NCBI GenBank assembly: GCA_021325385.1
Contig: JAJPHH010000058.1
Span: forward strand, 1-45,170
From: Alphaproteobacteria bacterium
GTDB lineage: Bacteria; Pseudomonadota; Alphaproteobacteria; Rhizobiales; Beijerinckiaceae
Direction of reading: 5' to 3'
DNA: 45,170 nt
Shown one piece after another: positions 7,650 to 16,878 of the stretch (positions within the stretch are counted from its first letter, which is position 1; every line of letters begins with the position of its first letter). The position numbers and the translations under genes are program-made. The notes below the pieces were generated by a model. The model searched no databases, was not told the origin of the DNA, and saw only the letters and a program-made list of their open reading frames with translations.

Positions 7650-9160
7650 TCTCTTATCCTTGTGATGACAACAGAGACTCCACGCTTTTTGCCATAGGCG
7701 AACGCCGCGTGGAGATAACGCCATTGCATCGGCGAGGTGTATCCATGAACGGCCAGATGAAGCGTTTTCGATTCTATGTCCTTCGGATCGAGGTCGATGT
7801 CGCCGCGAGGTTGCCAGTAATCCGCGGCAGTATCGATATATGTCTTGAGTTTCTCAAAAATCTTCCTCGGATTCCTGATGTAGACCATCGACAGGGTATT
7901 CAAAGTTTTAGCGCTTATCGCTTCGCGTACTTCTGGTTTAAAAAAATCAAAGGCTTTGGAAAGCGAATGCAATCGCTTTGCGGCGAGAGTTTTCGCGAGG
8001 TAGTCTTCCCAGGTCTTCCCCTGATCCGCCGCCCAATTGACCCCAGCCTCGGCATTGTCGACGACGCCGCCAAGTCCGTTAACCTCCCCGAACGGCCCTA
8101 TCTCCCCAGGCCTCTCTTCGGTTTCCGTTAACGTCTCCGCCAACCCCGCCCCGTCCTCGCTCTCCTTCGGAGCCACTGCGGATGGCGGCGCAATTTCATA
8201 CTCCGGCAGCGCGGCGCGAGTGCGCGTCTGCGGAAGATTGTCGATCGCCCAGGCGCCCACTCCGACGTCTACCATTGATTCGGGCATATCACGAACGCCG
8301 ACAATGCCGCCATTGACCGCGCCTTGGTACAACCTGTATGCGGCGGAGAGCAGATTGCCGTACGCCGTCGCCGGTTTATAGGGATAGCCAAGCCAGAACG
8401 AGAGCCGATTCTGAAGAAAGGAATATTCCGCGAGCGCTTGCTCTTTCTCGGCGGACGAGAAATTCTTGCCGTCGCGCTCCAATCGATAGCCGAACTCGAT
8501 GACCTGCTTAGCGAATTCGACTGGTCCTAGCTCGTCGTATTTCCGCTCGAACTCTTGTTCGGGCGAGGTCGGCTCATGAGAATGCTCTTCAACCGCCTCG
8601 CCTTCCGAGGAGGCGACGGGCGCCGCCGATGCATATTGCTCGGCGCCGCCGCGCTCTGAATCAGAGATACGGGGGCCGATCAGCTCGGACGCGTATCTGG
8701 CTGGGCTGAGGTCGACAGGCGCCGATATGTTGACCGAACCAGCGGCGCCGTCCCTCGTCCAGCGGCCATGCCAATCTCTCGGCTCGCTGGGATCGTAATT
8801 GTACTTGGCGAGCTCTTCATTGGTCTTTGCAAGGCGCGCGGCGGCCTCGCCGTTCAGCTCCGGCGTCCGCGTCATGACCGCGATTATCGCGGCGCGGGCG
8901 ACCTCGCCGCGATTGAGCGCTTCGGCGATCGCGCCGAGGCTCGCCCGTAATCGCGCCGGCGCCTCTTCGCCATACGCCGTCTTGATCAGCTCGGCGACTT
9001 CATGCTTGGGTCGCGGCGCAAAGCCCGTCGCGGTCTTCTGAAGCAGAGGCGCGCCAGCCAACGACAGGCCGGCGGAAGTACAGCTTAGTCCCAATCCGCC
9101 GGGCGCGTTCGTCAATCGATAAGTCCGGATCATGCAAGCCCGCGGGAAGAAGGATTTCAT
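7646..9160 (-). CDS. Polymorphic toxin with C-terminal CdiA-CT-type tRNase domain
   Basis: A 504-residue modular protein. Residues about 45-120 are a helical segment (FAPRPKHEVAELIKTAYG ... ALNRGEVARAAI), followed by YNYDPSEPRDWHGRWTRDG near 131-149, a motif common in alphaproteobacterial polymorphic toxins and phage-like proteins. A long acidic linker follows. Residues about 382-504 (KTWEDYLAKTL ... KAFDFF ... AISAKTLNT ... YIDTAADY ... LHLAVHGYTSPMQW ... YGKKRGVSVVITRI) match the CdiA C-terminal tRNA-nuclease family known from Burkholderia. There is no signal peptide, haemagglutinin repeat or TpsB partner, so delivery is not by classical CDI. ATG at 9160 has AGGA eleven bases upstream. The stop overlaps the immunity gene. 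Confidence 0.75.
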   Translation of the reverse strand: MKSFFPRACMIRTYRLTNAPGGLGLSCTSAGLSLAGAPLLQKTATGFAPRPKHEVAELIKTAYGEEAPARLRASLGAIAEALNRGEVARAAIIAVMTRTPELNGEAAARLAKTNEELAKYNYDPSEPRDWHGRWTRDGAAGSVNISAPVDLSPARYASELIGPRISDSERGGAEQYASAAPVASSEGEAVEEHSHEPTSPEQEFERKYDELGPVEFAKQVIEFGYRLERDGKNFSSAEKEQALAEYSFLQNRLSFWLGYPYKPATAYGNLLSAAYRLYQGAVNGGIVGVRDMPESMVDVGVGAWAIDNLPQTRTRAALPEYEIAPPSAVAPKESEDGAGLAETLTETEERPGEIGPFGEVNGLGGVVDNAEAGVNWAADQGKTWEDYLAKTLAAKRLHSLSKAFDFFKPEVREAISAKTLNTLSMVYIRNPRKIFEKLKTYIDTAADYWQPRGDIDLDPKDIESKTLHLAVHGYTSPMQWRYLHAAFAYGKKRGVSVVITRIRE

Positions 9161-9360
9161 ACATCATAATGTTCCTGATTTGTTCCGTCAAGGACAAGAT
9201 ATTTCGGCTCTTCATAATTGCCTGAAATTGTTTTACTTTTGCTGGCAAAATCGCAATGCGGCCGTCGAAGTTTACGGTAATCGGCAGACTGACCGCGCCC
9301 GGCGATTCGCGAGCGACAGGCGGCCGGGGCCGTCGGCCCGGGGGAGCGTTACACCCTCTA

Positions 9361-10263
9361 TCAACTCGCGCCGCCCCTGGCTCGCCGCAGCAGCGGATAG
9401 CCGTACCATAGCCCGAGCAGCACGATCAGCACGCACGCCGCCAGGATCAGCGCCGTCGAAGCAGAGTCGAGCGCCCGGCGCACGGCGACGTACGTATCCA
9501 GCGCGATCGCTACAGCGAGCGGCGCCGGCGCGGCGATGACGAAAGCGGCGCCGAGCCGCAAGAAAGCCGGATCGTCCTCTCCGGCGAAGGAGATGCGGTG
9601 GAAAGCCGCCGGCGCCATCAACAGGACCACCGTCAGCGCGACCAAGCAGAGCGCCGCGACATGCGCGGCTTTGGATTCGAACGGAAGCTCTTGAAACGCG
9701 CGGGTGAGCGTCACGGTGAGCTGAAAGCCGAGCAGCGCTTGCGCGCCGGGAATGACGACCCGCGATTCGGTCAAGAGCTGCTCGACCTTGTCGGGAAGGG
9801 GCGTGGATTCTCGCGCGTCTTCGCTCACGGCCCGCTCCTTTTTTCGCAAGAGGAATTCCAGGACGTACCAAAAGAGCAGCGCGAGCGCCAAGGCGCCTGC
9901 GCCGACGAACGCGCCCCATTCCCGCCCGCCCACGCGCTCCGTCGCAACGAAGACGTCGAGCCCAAGCGCGACGGCGAAGGGGGCCAGCGCCCAGTCCATG
10001 ACCTTGGTGGCGAAATTCAGCGCCGCGCCGCTCGCCTCGCCGCTCTCGACGAGGCGATGGCGCATCGACGGGGCGATCAATAGCCCGATCGTCAAAACCA
10101 GCAGCGCCAGACCGACGCATTGGAGCGCTTTCGTCACGGCCGGCTCTTTCTCGAAAAGGTCCTGAAAGACCCCGTCGAACTGGAAGCCGAAGAGAACCTG
10201 CGCGCCGAGAATGAGCAGGCGGCTCTCGCCGAGCGCCATTTTGATCTTGCGGCTGAGGTTCAT
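9361..10263 (-). CDS. Duplicated DUF6328-type membrane protein
   Basis: A 300-residue membrane protein formed of two homologous halves. Each starts with the same motif: GESRLLILGAQVLFGFQF near residue 12 and TESRVVIPGAQALLGFQL near residue 164, followed by F-Q-x-L-F/P-F, three to four hydrophobic helices and a conserved A-P-x-x-H/R-R turn. DUF6328 proteins normally contain one such unit of about 150 residues, so this is an internal duplication or fusion. Function is unknown. It sits about 100 bases downstream of pyrB on the same strand, but nothing suggests a role in pyrimidine synthesis. Confidence 0.8.
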   Translation of the reverse strand: MNLSRKIKMALGESRLLILGAQVLFGFQFDGVFQDLFEKEPAVTKALQCVGLALLVLTIGLLIAPSMRHRLVESGEASGAALNFATKVMDWALAPFAVALGLDVFVATERVGGREWGAFVGAGALALALLFWYVLEFLLRKKERAVSEDARESTPLPDKVEQLLTESRVVIPGAQALLGFQLTVTLTRAFQELPFESKAAHVAALCLVALTVVLLMAPAAFHRISFAGEDDPAFLRLGAAFVIAAPAPLAVAIALDTYVAVRRALDSASTALILAACVLIVLLGLWYGYPLLRRARGGAS

Positions 10264-10360
10264 CCGGCGACTTGTTCCGCCATGCCGGCCTCCGCTCGGG
10301 GCGCGGCTTTCCGCTCCTAACCCGCCAACCAGCCCCGAAGTTTCACAGGGCGCGATCGCC

Positions 10361-11311
10361 CTATCCGTTCGGCAGGTGCTGCGCCAGCGCCTCGAGCACG
10401 GCCATGCGCACCGCGACGCCCATCTCGACCTGCTCCTTGATCAGCGATTGCGCGCCGTCGGCGACCAGCGAGTCGATCTCGACGCCGCGGTTCATCGGCC
10501 CCGGATGCAGGACCAAGGCGTCGGGCTTGGCGCAGCTCAGCTTCTCCTGATCGAGGCCGAAATAGCGGAAATATTCCTTGGTCGAGGGAATGAAGGCGCC
10601 CATCATCCGCTCGCGTTGCAGGCGCAGCATCATGACAATGTCGGCGCCGTTCAGGCCGGCCCGCATGTCGCGGTAGACCTCGACGCCCATATTTTCGATC
10701 CCAGCGGGCAGCAAAGTCGAAGGGCCGATCACCCGCACCCGGGCCCCGAGCGCGCCGAGCAGGATGATGTTCGAGCGGGCGACGCGCGAATGCAGGATGT
10801 CGCCGCAAATGGCGACGGTCAGCCCCTCGATGCGGCCCTTGTTGCGGCGGATGGTCAGCGCGTCGAGCAAAGCCTGGGTCGGATGCTCATGCGCGCCGTC
10901 GCCGGCATTGACCACCGAGCAATCGACCTTGCGGGCGAGGAGATGCGCCGCCCCCGCCTGATGGTGGCGCACGACGATAATGTCCGGCCGCATCGCGTTG
11001 AGCGTCGCCGCGGTGTCGATCAGCGTCTCGCCTTTCTTCACGCTGGAATTGGCGACCGACATGTTCATGACGTCCGCGCCCAGCCTTTTGCCGGCGAGTT
11101 CGAACGAGGATTGAGTGCGCGTCGAAGCCTCGAAAAAGAGGTTGATCAAGGTGCGGCCGCGCAAGGTCGCGCGCTTCTTCTCGACCTGCCGCGACACCTC
11201 GACCGCGGCCTCGGCCATGTCGAGCAGCGCGAGGATGTCCAGCCGGGAAAGGCCGTCGACGCCAAGCAGGTGGCGATGGGCGAAGACGTGTCGCTCGGGC
11301 GTTGCGGTCAT
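10361..11311 (-). CDS. pyrB: Aspartate carbamoyltransferase catalytic subunit
   Basis: Condenses carbamoyl phosphate with aspartate to carbamoyl aspartate, the committed step of pyrimidine synthesis, in the cytosol. The 316-residue length is normal for the catalytic chain. The carbamoyl-phosphate loop [16 protein letters not shown] is near residue 53, the substrate loop [10 protein letters not shown] near 83, and [12 protein letters not shown] near 134. The aspartate-side motif [11 protein letters not shown] is near 268. The ATG at 11311 is preferred over the adjacent TTG three bases upstream. No pyrC or pyrI homologue lies beside it, although pyrC often follows pyrB. A decayed copy of its C-terminal half lies at 5706-6012. 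Confidence 0.97.
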   Translation of the reverse strand: MTATPERHVFAHRHLLGVDGLSRLDILALLDMAEAAVEVSRQVEKKRATLRGRTLINLFFEASTRTQSSFELAGKRLGADVMNMSVANSSVKKGETLIDTAATLNAMRPDIIVVRHHQAGAAHLLARKVDCSVVNAGDGAHEHPTQALLDALTIRRNKGRIEGLTVAICGDILHSRVARSNIILLGALGARVRVIGPSTLLPAGIENMGVEVYRDMRAGLNGADIVMMLRLQRERMMGAFIPSTKEYFRYFGLDQEKLSCAKPDALVLHPGPMNRGVEIDSLVADGAQSLIKEQVEMGVAVRMAVLEALAQHLPNG

Positions 11312-11361
11312 CAAAGGGCGAGCCTATAGGCGCGGCGGCTGGCCCCGGCAAGCGGCCGGCC

Positions 11362-11559
11362 TCAATTCGAGGCGGGCCGTCGTCGCGGCGGCGCTTCCGG
11401 GCCAGGCTCGCCGCCGCCCAGGCGCGCCAGCCGTCGCGCGCTTTCGCGCTCGATCAGAGCTTTGAGGGCTTCGCGGACCAAGACGGATGTCTCTTTTAGG
11501 CCGGTGAGGGCTTCAGCCTTGGCGACCAGTTCACCGTCAAGTGTAAGGGTGGTCCGCAT
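11362..11559 (-). CDS. Solitary VapB-like antitoxin
   Basis: A 65-residue protein starting MRTTLTLDGELVAKAEALTG, the ribbon-helix-helix start of VapB-type (type II) antitoxins, followed by a helix ALKALIERESARRLARLGG, which in the family links to the toxin-binding tail. The tail here is short and Pro/Arg-rich. The next gene downstream is pyrB (51 bases away) and no PIN-domain VapC toxin is present, so it is an orphan, or the toxin gene has been lost. DNA binding as a dimer is the family property; any autoregulation is inferred. Confidence 0.75.
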   Translation of the reverse strand: MRTTLTLDGELVAKAEALTGLKETSVLVREALKALIERESARRLARLGGGEPGPEAPPRRRPASN

Positions 11560-11841
11560 CTCGGATTTCCGTATGAAATCGGCCCAACTCATTCACCGGG
11601 CTTACGCGTATTGCGATAGCAGCGCCTTGCCGTCGGCTAGACTAAGCATAGCAGGGGCGTCCGGGCTCGGCGAGCGGCCCTGAAGAGAGGTTAAAGATTA
11701 AACCGAGACGCAAGGCGCGGCCTCCAATTTGACAGCCGGGCCGGCCTCCACCATGTTCCGCGCCCAATTTCGCCCCCTCGGGGCGCCAGCTTTGCGGGCG
11801 GGCCAAACGACGCCCGGCCCGCTCAAGGAAAAGCAAGCCCA

Positions 11842-14709
11842 ATGAACGTCGTGATCGTCGAATCGCCGTCCAAGGCGAAGACAATCAACACTTATCTCGG
11901 CAAAGACTACCGCGTTTACGCCTCCTACGGCCATGTCCGAGACCTGCCGCCCAAGGACGGCTCGGTCGATCCGGACAACGATTTCGCCATGCTCTGGGAG
12001 GTCGACGGCAAGGCCGGCAAGCGGCTTTCCGAAATCGCCCAGGCGGTCAAGGACGCCGACAAGGTCATCCTCGCCACCGACCCGGATCGCGAAGGCGAGG
12101 CGATCTCCTGGCACGTCTACGAGATCCTCAAGAACAAGCGCCTGCTGAAGGACAAGCGGGTCGACCGCGTCGTCTTCAACGCCGTCACCAAGGAGGCGGT
12201 CGCCGAGGCGATGCGCAATCCGCGCGAGATCGACGACGCGCTGGTCGACGCCTATCTGGCGCGGCGCGCGCTCGACTATCTCGTCGGCTTCAACCTCTCG
12301 CCCGTCCTGTGGCGCAAGCTGCCGGGCGCGCGCTCGGCCGGCCGGGTGCAGTCGGTCGCGCTGCGCATCGTCTGCGACCGCGAATTGGAGATCGAGAAAT
12401 TCGTCCCGCGCGAATATTGGTCGATCCTCGCCCATTTGAAGACCGCGGCCGGCGCGCCCTTCTCCGCCCGCCTGGTCGGCGCCGACGGCAAGAAGATCAA
12501 CCGGCTCGATATCGGCTCCGGCGCCGAGGCCGAAGCGTTCAAAACGGCGCTCGAAAAGGCGCGCTTCGCCGTCGCCGAGATCGAATCGAAGCCGGTCAAG
12601 CGCCATCCCTACCCGCCCTTCACGACCTCGACCCTGCAGCAGGAAGCCTCGCGCAAGCTCGGCTTCGCGCCGGCCCGCACCATGCAGATCGCCCAGCGCC
12701 TCTATGAAGGCGTCGATATCGGCGGCGGCGCGGTCGGCCTCATCACCTATATGCGCACCGACGGCGTCGACCTCGCGCCGGAGGCGGTGAGCGGCGCGCG
12801 CGCGCTCATCGCCAAGGATTTCGGCGATCGCTACGTGCCGGGCGCGCCGCGGCGCTACACGGCCAAGGCCAAGAACGCGCAGGAAGCGCATGAGGCGATC
12901 CGGCCGACCGACGTCAGGCGAAGGCCGCGCGACATCGCGCGCCATCTCGATCCTGACCAGGCCAAGCTCTACGAGCTGATCTGGAACCGCCTCGTCGCTT
13001 GCCAGATGGAGAGCGCCGAACTCGAGCGCACCACGGTCGACATTCTTGCCGACGCCGCCGGCCGCAAGCTCGAATTCCGCGCCACCGGCCAGGTAGTGCG
13101 CTTCGACGGGTTCCTCGCGCTGTACCAGGAAGGCCGCGACGACGAAGAAGACGAGGATTCCGCGCGCCTGCCGGCCATGGCCAAAGGCGAAAACCTGACC
13201 AAGGAGCGCATCGAAGCCTCCCAGCATTTCACCGAGCCGCCGCCGCGCTACACCGAGGCGACGCTGATCAAGCGGATGGAGGAGCTCGGCATCGGCCGGC
13301 CTTCGACCTATGCGTCGACCATCGCCGTGTTGCGCGACCGCGACTATGTCCGCATCGAAAAGAAGCGCCTGATCCCGGAGGACAAGGGAAGGCTCGTCAC
13401 CGCCTTTCTCGAAGCCTTCTTCGCCCGTTATGTCGGCTACGATTTCACCGCCGATCTCGAGGAGAAGCTCGACAAAATCTCCAACAGCGAGATCGACTGG
13501 AAAGAGGTCCTGCGCGATTTCTGGAAGGACTTCTCGGCCGCGATCGGCGGCACCAAGGACCTGCGCACCGCGCAAGTTCTCGACGCGCTCAACGAGCTGC
13601 TCGGCCCGCATATCTTTCCGCCCCGCGCCGACGGCGCCGATCCGCGCCTTTGTCCGAATTGCAACAAGGGCCTGCTGTCCCTGAAGCTCGGCAAATACGG
13701 CGCCTTTATCGGCTGCTCGAATTATCCCGAATGCCGCTACACCCGCACGCTGGCGCAAAGCGCCAATGGCGAGGCGCCGGCCGACGGCGAACGGCCGGGC
13801 GTGCGCGTGCTCGGCGAGCACCCCGAAACCGGCGAAGAGATTTCGGTGCGCGAGGGTCGCTTCGGCGCCTATCTACAGCAGGGCGAAGGCGGCGACGGCG
13901 ACAAGCCGAAGCGCTCGTCCCTGCCGAAGGGGCTATCGCCCGCCGACGTCACGCTCGAACAGGCGATTGCGCTGCTCTCGCTGCCGCGGGAGGTCGCGCG
14001 CCATCCGACCAGCGGCGAGCCGATCCTGGTCGGCCTCGGCCGCTACGGCGCTTACGTCCAGCACGGCAAGACCTACGCCAATCTCGGCAAGGACGACGAC
14101 GTGCTCGAGATCGGCGCCAACCGCGCTATCGATCTCATCGTCGCCAAGGAGAGCGGCGCCGGCGGACGCCGCTTCGGCCCGTCCGCCGGCCGCGTCCTCG
14201 GCGAGCATCCGACCAAGGGCGGGCCGGTCACGGTCAAGCAGGGCCGCTACGGCGCTTACGTCAATCACGGCAAGGTCAACGCCACCCTGCCGCGCGACGC
14301 CGACCCGGAATCGATCACGCTCGAAGCCGCCCTGGCGCTGCTCGCCGAAAAAGCCGCGGGCGGCGGCGGAGGCGGAAGGGCGCTGGGGGAACATCCGTCG
14401 GGCGGCGCCGTGACGGTGCGCGCCGGCCGGTTCGGCCCCTATGTCAATTGGGGCAAGGTCAACGCGACCATTCCGAAATCGATCGCGCCCGACGAGATCA
14501 CGCTCGGCGAAGCGCTGGAGCTGATCGCGGAGAAGGACGGCCAGCCGGCAAGCCCGCGCAAAGCGGGCAAGGCGAAGAAGGACGCCGAGAAGGCGGCCAA
14601 GCCCGCCGCCAAAGCGGAGCGCCCGGCTAAGAGCAAAGCGCGGCCCGCCGCGGCCAAGCCGGCGCGGAAAGCGGCTCGGCCGGCGGCCAAATCCAGGCGA
14701 AAGGCTTAG
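11842..14709 (+). CDS. topA: DNA topoisomerase I
   Basis: Relaxes negative supercoils by cutting one strand through a 5'-phosphotyrosine link. The 955-residue protein begins with the Toprim domain (MNVVIVESPSKAKTI) and its metal motif ATDPDREGEAI near residue 76. The catalytic Tyr is in GLITYMRTDG at about residue 303. A C4 zinc ribbon (CPNC ... GCSNYPEC) lies near 607-635. Four topoisomerase C-terminal repeats follow (GRFGAYLQ, GRYGAYVQHG, GRYGAYVNHG, GRFGPYVNWG), then a Lys/Ala/Pro-rich histone-H1-like tail of about 75 residues. In related bacteria rnr is close downstream; here about 6.3 kb of other genes lie between. Confidence 0.97.
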   Translation: MNVVIVESPSKAKTINTYLGKDYRVYASYGHVRDLPPKDGSVDPDNDFAMLWEVDGKAGKRLSEIAQAVKDADKVILATDPDREGEAISWHVYEILKNKRLLKDKRVDRVVFNAVTKEAVAEAMRNPREIDDALVDAYLARRALDYLVGFNLSPVLWRKLPGARSAGRVQSVALRIVCDRELEIEKFVPREYWSILAHLKTAAGAPFSARLVGADGKKINRLDIGSGAEAEAFKTALEKARFAVAEIESKPVKRHPYPPFTTSTLQQEASRKLGFAPARTMQIAQRLYEGVDIGGGAVGLITYMRTDGVDLAPEAVSGARALIAKDFGDRYVPGAPRRYTAKAKNAQEAHEAIRPTDVRRRPRDIARHLDPDQAKLYELIWNRLVACQMESAELERTTVDILADAAGRKLEFRATGQVVRFDGFLALYQEGRDDEEDEDSARLPAMAKGENLTKERIEASQHFTEPPPRYTEATLIKRMEELGIGRPSTYASTIAVLRDRDYVRIEKKRLIPEDKGRLVTAFLEAFFARYVGYDFTADLEEKLDKISNSEIDWKEVLRDFWKDFSAAIGGTKDLRTAQVLDALNELLGPHIFPPRADGADPRLCPNCNKGLLSLKLGKYGAFIGCSNYPECRYTRTLAQSANGEAPADGERPGVRVLGEHPETGEEISVREGRFGAYLQQGEGGDGDKPKRSSLPKGLSPADVTLEQAIALLSLPREVARHPTSGEPILVGLGRYGAYVQHGKTYANLGKDDDVLEIGANRAIDLIVAKESGAGGRRFGPSAGRVLGEHPTKGGPVTVKQGRYGAYVNHGKVNATLPRDADPESITLEAALALLAEKAAGGGGGGRALGEHPSGGAVTVRAGRFGPYVNWGKVNATIPKSIAPDEITLGEALELIAEKDGQPASPRKAGKAKKDAEKAAKPAAKAERPAKSKARPAAAKPARKAARPAAKSRRKA

Positions 14710-14836
14710 GACGCGGCGTCTCCGGCTCCGTTATCTATCAGAGGCGGAGAATCGTCGCCCATAGGGAGAGAACAGGCGCGTACCGGCCGCGCGGCAGGCT
14801 CAAGCCCCGCAGGGGCGCCGCAGCGCTGGTTGGCGG

Positions 14837-15184
14837 TTAGAGCGCCAGCCGTCTCGGCAGCTCGGCATAGTCTGCGAGAAACTCGAAATCCTTCGCCGCC
14901 TGCTGCATCGCCTGAGCAGAGAGAGGATTGATCATTCGTCGGGCTTTGGCGCGAACGCTATTGGCGTGGCTGCGCCATCGCGCAATCTCGCCCAACACCT
15001 CCTCCGCCTGCTTTCCGAGGCGCTCGTACTCCTCCGCGACCTGAAACATGGTTTGTCGGGCCTGCGCATCATTCATCAGTTCGCCTTTTGCGCGAGCCTC
15101 CTCCGCCCGATCTCGCCAATGTTTCGGATCATTGATGCGCTTTGGCGAAGGCGGCGCGACTTCCACGTCTTGCCAATCGGTCAT
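14837..15184 (-). CDS. Conserved small helical protein of unknown function
   Basis: A 115-residue soluble protein, predicted nearly all helical. It contains RINDPKHWRDRAEEARAKGE followed by an M-F-Q-V-A-E-E-Y-E-R-L segment, a pattern I recognise from many small rhizobial proteins of unknown role in which a W-R-x-R-A-E-E-A-R helix precedes an A-x-x-Y-E-x-L helix. The start has GGAGG directly upstream of ATG (GGAGGAAA), which is strong support. It is convergent with topA across about 125 bases. No function can be assigned. Confidence 0.75.
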   Translation of the reverse strand: MTDWQDVEVAPPSPKRINDPKHWRDRAEEARAKGELMNDAQARQTMFQVAEEYERLGKQAEEVLGEIARWRSHANSVRAKARRMINPLSAQAMQQAAKDFEFLADYAELPRRLAL

Positions 15185-15709
15185 TTTCCTCCCTCAAACA
15201 AACGTACGGCGACTCCGCCCCCTGGTACGAAGCGGCGCAATGGTCCTACTTTTCCGAAGTCCCCGCCCCTCCCGGCGTGGTTGAGCTACATCTTGTGTCA
15301 ATGTTGCATGGAGTCAATCCACAATTTTAAATCAAGGGCCATTAATTAGCGGTCGAAATAACCATACTATTACAACGCAATTGCTCGGTTTCGAGCATGA
15401 GCCGCCCGTCCGCCTGCGCGTAATGTCATATTTTTGTCGCTGCGGGCAGACGAGCGAAACAAAGCCGCCGGCGTCTTTGTACCAGCATGAGCCGCTCGCC
15501 TCACGAACGGGCGCTCCAACCAGCAAAGATCGCCTTTGCTGGAACCAAGGCGCTGACAGGCCGTTTGCGCTCCAGAGCGCTGCGGGCCACGCCCCTTGGC
15601 CCGTATGGCGGCCGAGCCGCCTTGCGCATGAGAGCGGCCCGCCAACCACCTTGTTTCGACTGGCGGGGCCGCTCCTTTGGCGCTTTTTGTGATCTTCGAG
15701 GAGGTTGCT
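15185..15709. other. Gene-free stretch with two hairpins
   Basis: This 525-base interval holds no coding frame that looks like protein. It contains an AT-rich section (about 15290-15380), then a 9-bp perfect inverted repeat (CCAGCAAAG at 15520-15528, CTTTGCTGG at 15534-15542) and a 13/14-bp near-perfect one (15632-15644 with 15661-15674). The second ends 36 bases before the start of the small secreted protein at 15710, so it lies in its presumed 5' leader. Possible regulatory leader structures; no known riboswitch or sRNA pattern was recognised. Confidence 0.5.
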
Positions 15710-15967
15710 ATGTCCTTGGCGCGAAATCTGCTTTTGACCGCCGCTGCGGCGTCCGCCGTCGCGCTGCTCGCCGCCGGCCCGGCTTCGGCGCGCACCATCT
15801 GCCGAGCCGACGGGACCTGCTTCAACACGAGCGGCGAGCCGATCGCCCCGTGGCAGCAACCGGCCTTTCGCGGCGGCTACGCCTATGAGGGCCGCGGCGC
15901 CTATGAGGGCGACCGCTACTGGCGCTACCGCCACAACAGGCATTGGCGCGAAGAGGACGAGGACTGA
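15710..15967 (+). CDS. Small secreted Tyr/Arg-rich protein
   Basis: An 85-residue protein with a clean signal peptide (MSLARNLLLTAAAASAVALLAAGPASA), leaving about 58 residues. The mature part has one Cys pair (TICRADGTCFN), which could form a disulphide, and a Tyr/Gly/Arg/His-rich tail (YAYEGRGAYEGDRYWRYRH) ending in acidic residues. GAGGAGG lies six bases upstream of ATG and fixes this start rather than the in-frame ATG 33 bases before. Similar tiny periplasmic proteins are frequent in Hyphomicrobiales; role unknown. Confidence 0.75.
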   Translation: MSLARNLLLTAAAASAVALLAAGPASARTICRADGTCFNTSGEPIAPWQQPAFRGGYAYEGRGAYEGDRYWRYRHNRHWREEDED

Positions 15968-16191
15968 TTGATGGCGCCGGCGCGGCGAATTGAAAGGAGA
16001 CGCCGCTCGTCGCCCTCAAGCCGCCCTCCTTTCAGCCGCCATAACGTTCGATGTTCGCGCCTGCGGGTAGGCGCGGATTTCATAGGCGAGAGCGGCGTCG
16101 GCGACAGCTAAAGAGGAGCGTGGCCGCGCTGATGAACGCGGCGATCTTACGGATCGCGGCGGCTGCGTCACGCACGCCGGAGCATGCCGCC

Positions 16192-16878
16192 TTAGGTTTT
16201 GCTTCGAGTTGGGCACCCGCCGGGCGGGACGATGCCGTTCACATAGTTATCGCCGTAGCTGCAGAGGAAACCGCCGGGCGCGTTCCAGAAATCGCCTTCC
16301 AGATTGGATTGCGAAACATTGATTTGGCTATTCGTATCGGCATAAATGCCGCCGTTTGAATTCTGCATGGTCATGCTGCGGAACACGTAAATGACGGCGG
16401 GGACGCCGCCGCCCAGCGCATAGAATCCGGCCGCACTGTTGTAAGCGGCGACGCTATCGACCACCTTGGCGATTAAAGAGCCCGGGCCATCGGGGAGGAC
16501 GTTCGCGTAAAGGCCGATTCCGTTCAGCCGGTTGTTATACGCATGCACGCCGTCGAGGACGACGTTCACAAATGTACTGCCGCCGCTCGGCTGTACGTAG
16601 AGCCCATGGCCGCCATTATACGCGACGAGCGTGCTCGAGACCACGATATCGCTTGTGGCGGTCGGCGCGATGGCGATGCCGCTCGATGCGAAATTGGTGA
16701 CCTTGCAGCCCTCGATGATCAGATTCCCGCCGCCGCTGAAAAAAACGCCGGTCCCGCCGACCCCGGACGTTTTGACACCTAGGGCATTTATCAGCTCATC
16801 GGCGACTGCTTTTGGCGCGAATGCAGTCCGCACGATCGCGACCGTCACGACGGAATGGATGTTCAACCGATTACGCAT
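16192..16878 (-). CDS. Right-handed beta-helix repeat protein, probably N-terminally shortened
   Basis: A 228-residue protein made of parallel beta-helix coils: LIIEGCKVTNFASSGIAI, DIVVSSTLVAYNGGHGLYV, FVNVVLDGVHAYNNRLNGIG, AKVVDSVAAYNSAAGFYALG, YVFRSMTMQNSNGGIYAD, ending SYGDNYVNGIVPPGGCP. This matches a widespread exported alphaproteobacterial family whose members usually have a signal peptide, then a D-D-x-N-P-C-S-R-T-A-P-C-K-T-F segment before the helix. Here the signal-like start (MRNRLNIHSVVTVAIV) is followed almost at once by the helix and that segment is missing, so an internal deletion is likely. Its ATG overlaps the end of the cyclase remnant. Whether it is still exported is uncertain. 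Confidence 0.7.
   Translation of the reverse strand: MRNRLNIHSVVTVAIVRTAFAPKAVADELINALGVKTSGVGGTGVFFSGGGNLIIEGCKVTNFASSGIAIAPTATSDIVVSSTLVAYNGGHGLYVQPSGGSTFVNVVLDGVHAYNNRLNGIGLYANVLPDGPGSLIAKVVDSVAAYNSAAGFYALGGGVPAVIYVFRSMTMQNSNGGIYADTNSQINVSQSNLEGDFWNAPGGFLCSYGDNYVNGIVPPGGCPTRSKT

Noticed and set aside
11698-13821. A 707-codon open frame antisense to topA
   Set aside because: Its composition (Arg, Gly, Ala, Val-rich with no motifs) is that of a GC-rich shadow; topA on the other strand is certain.
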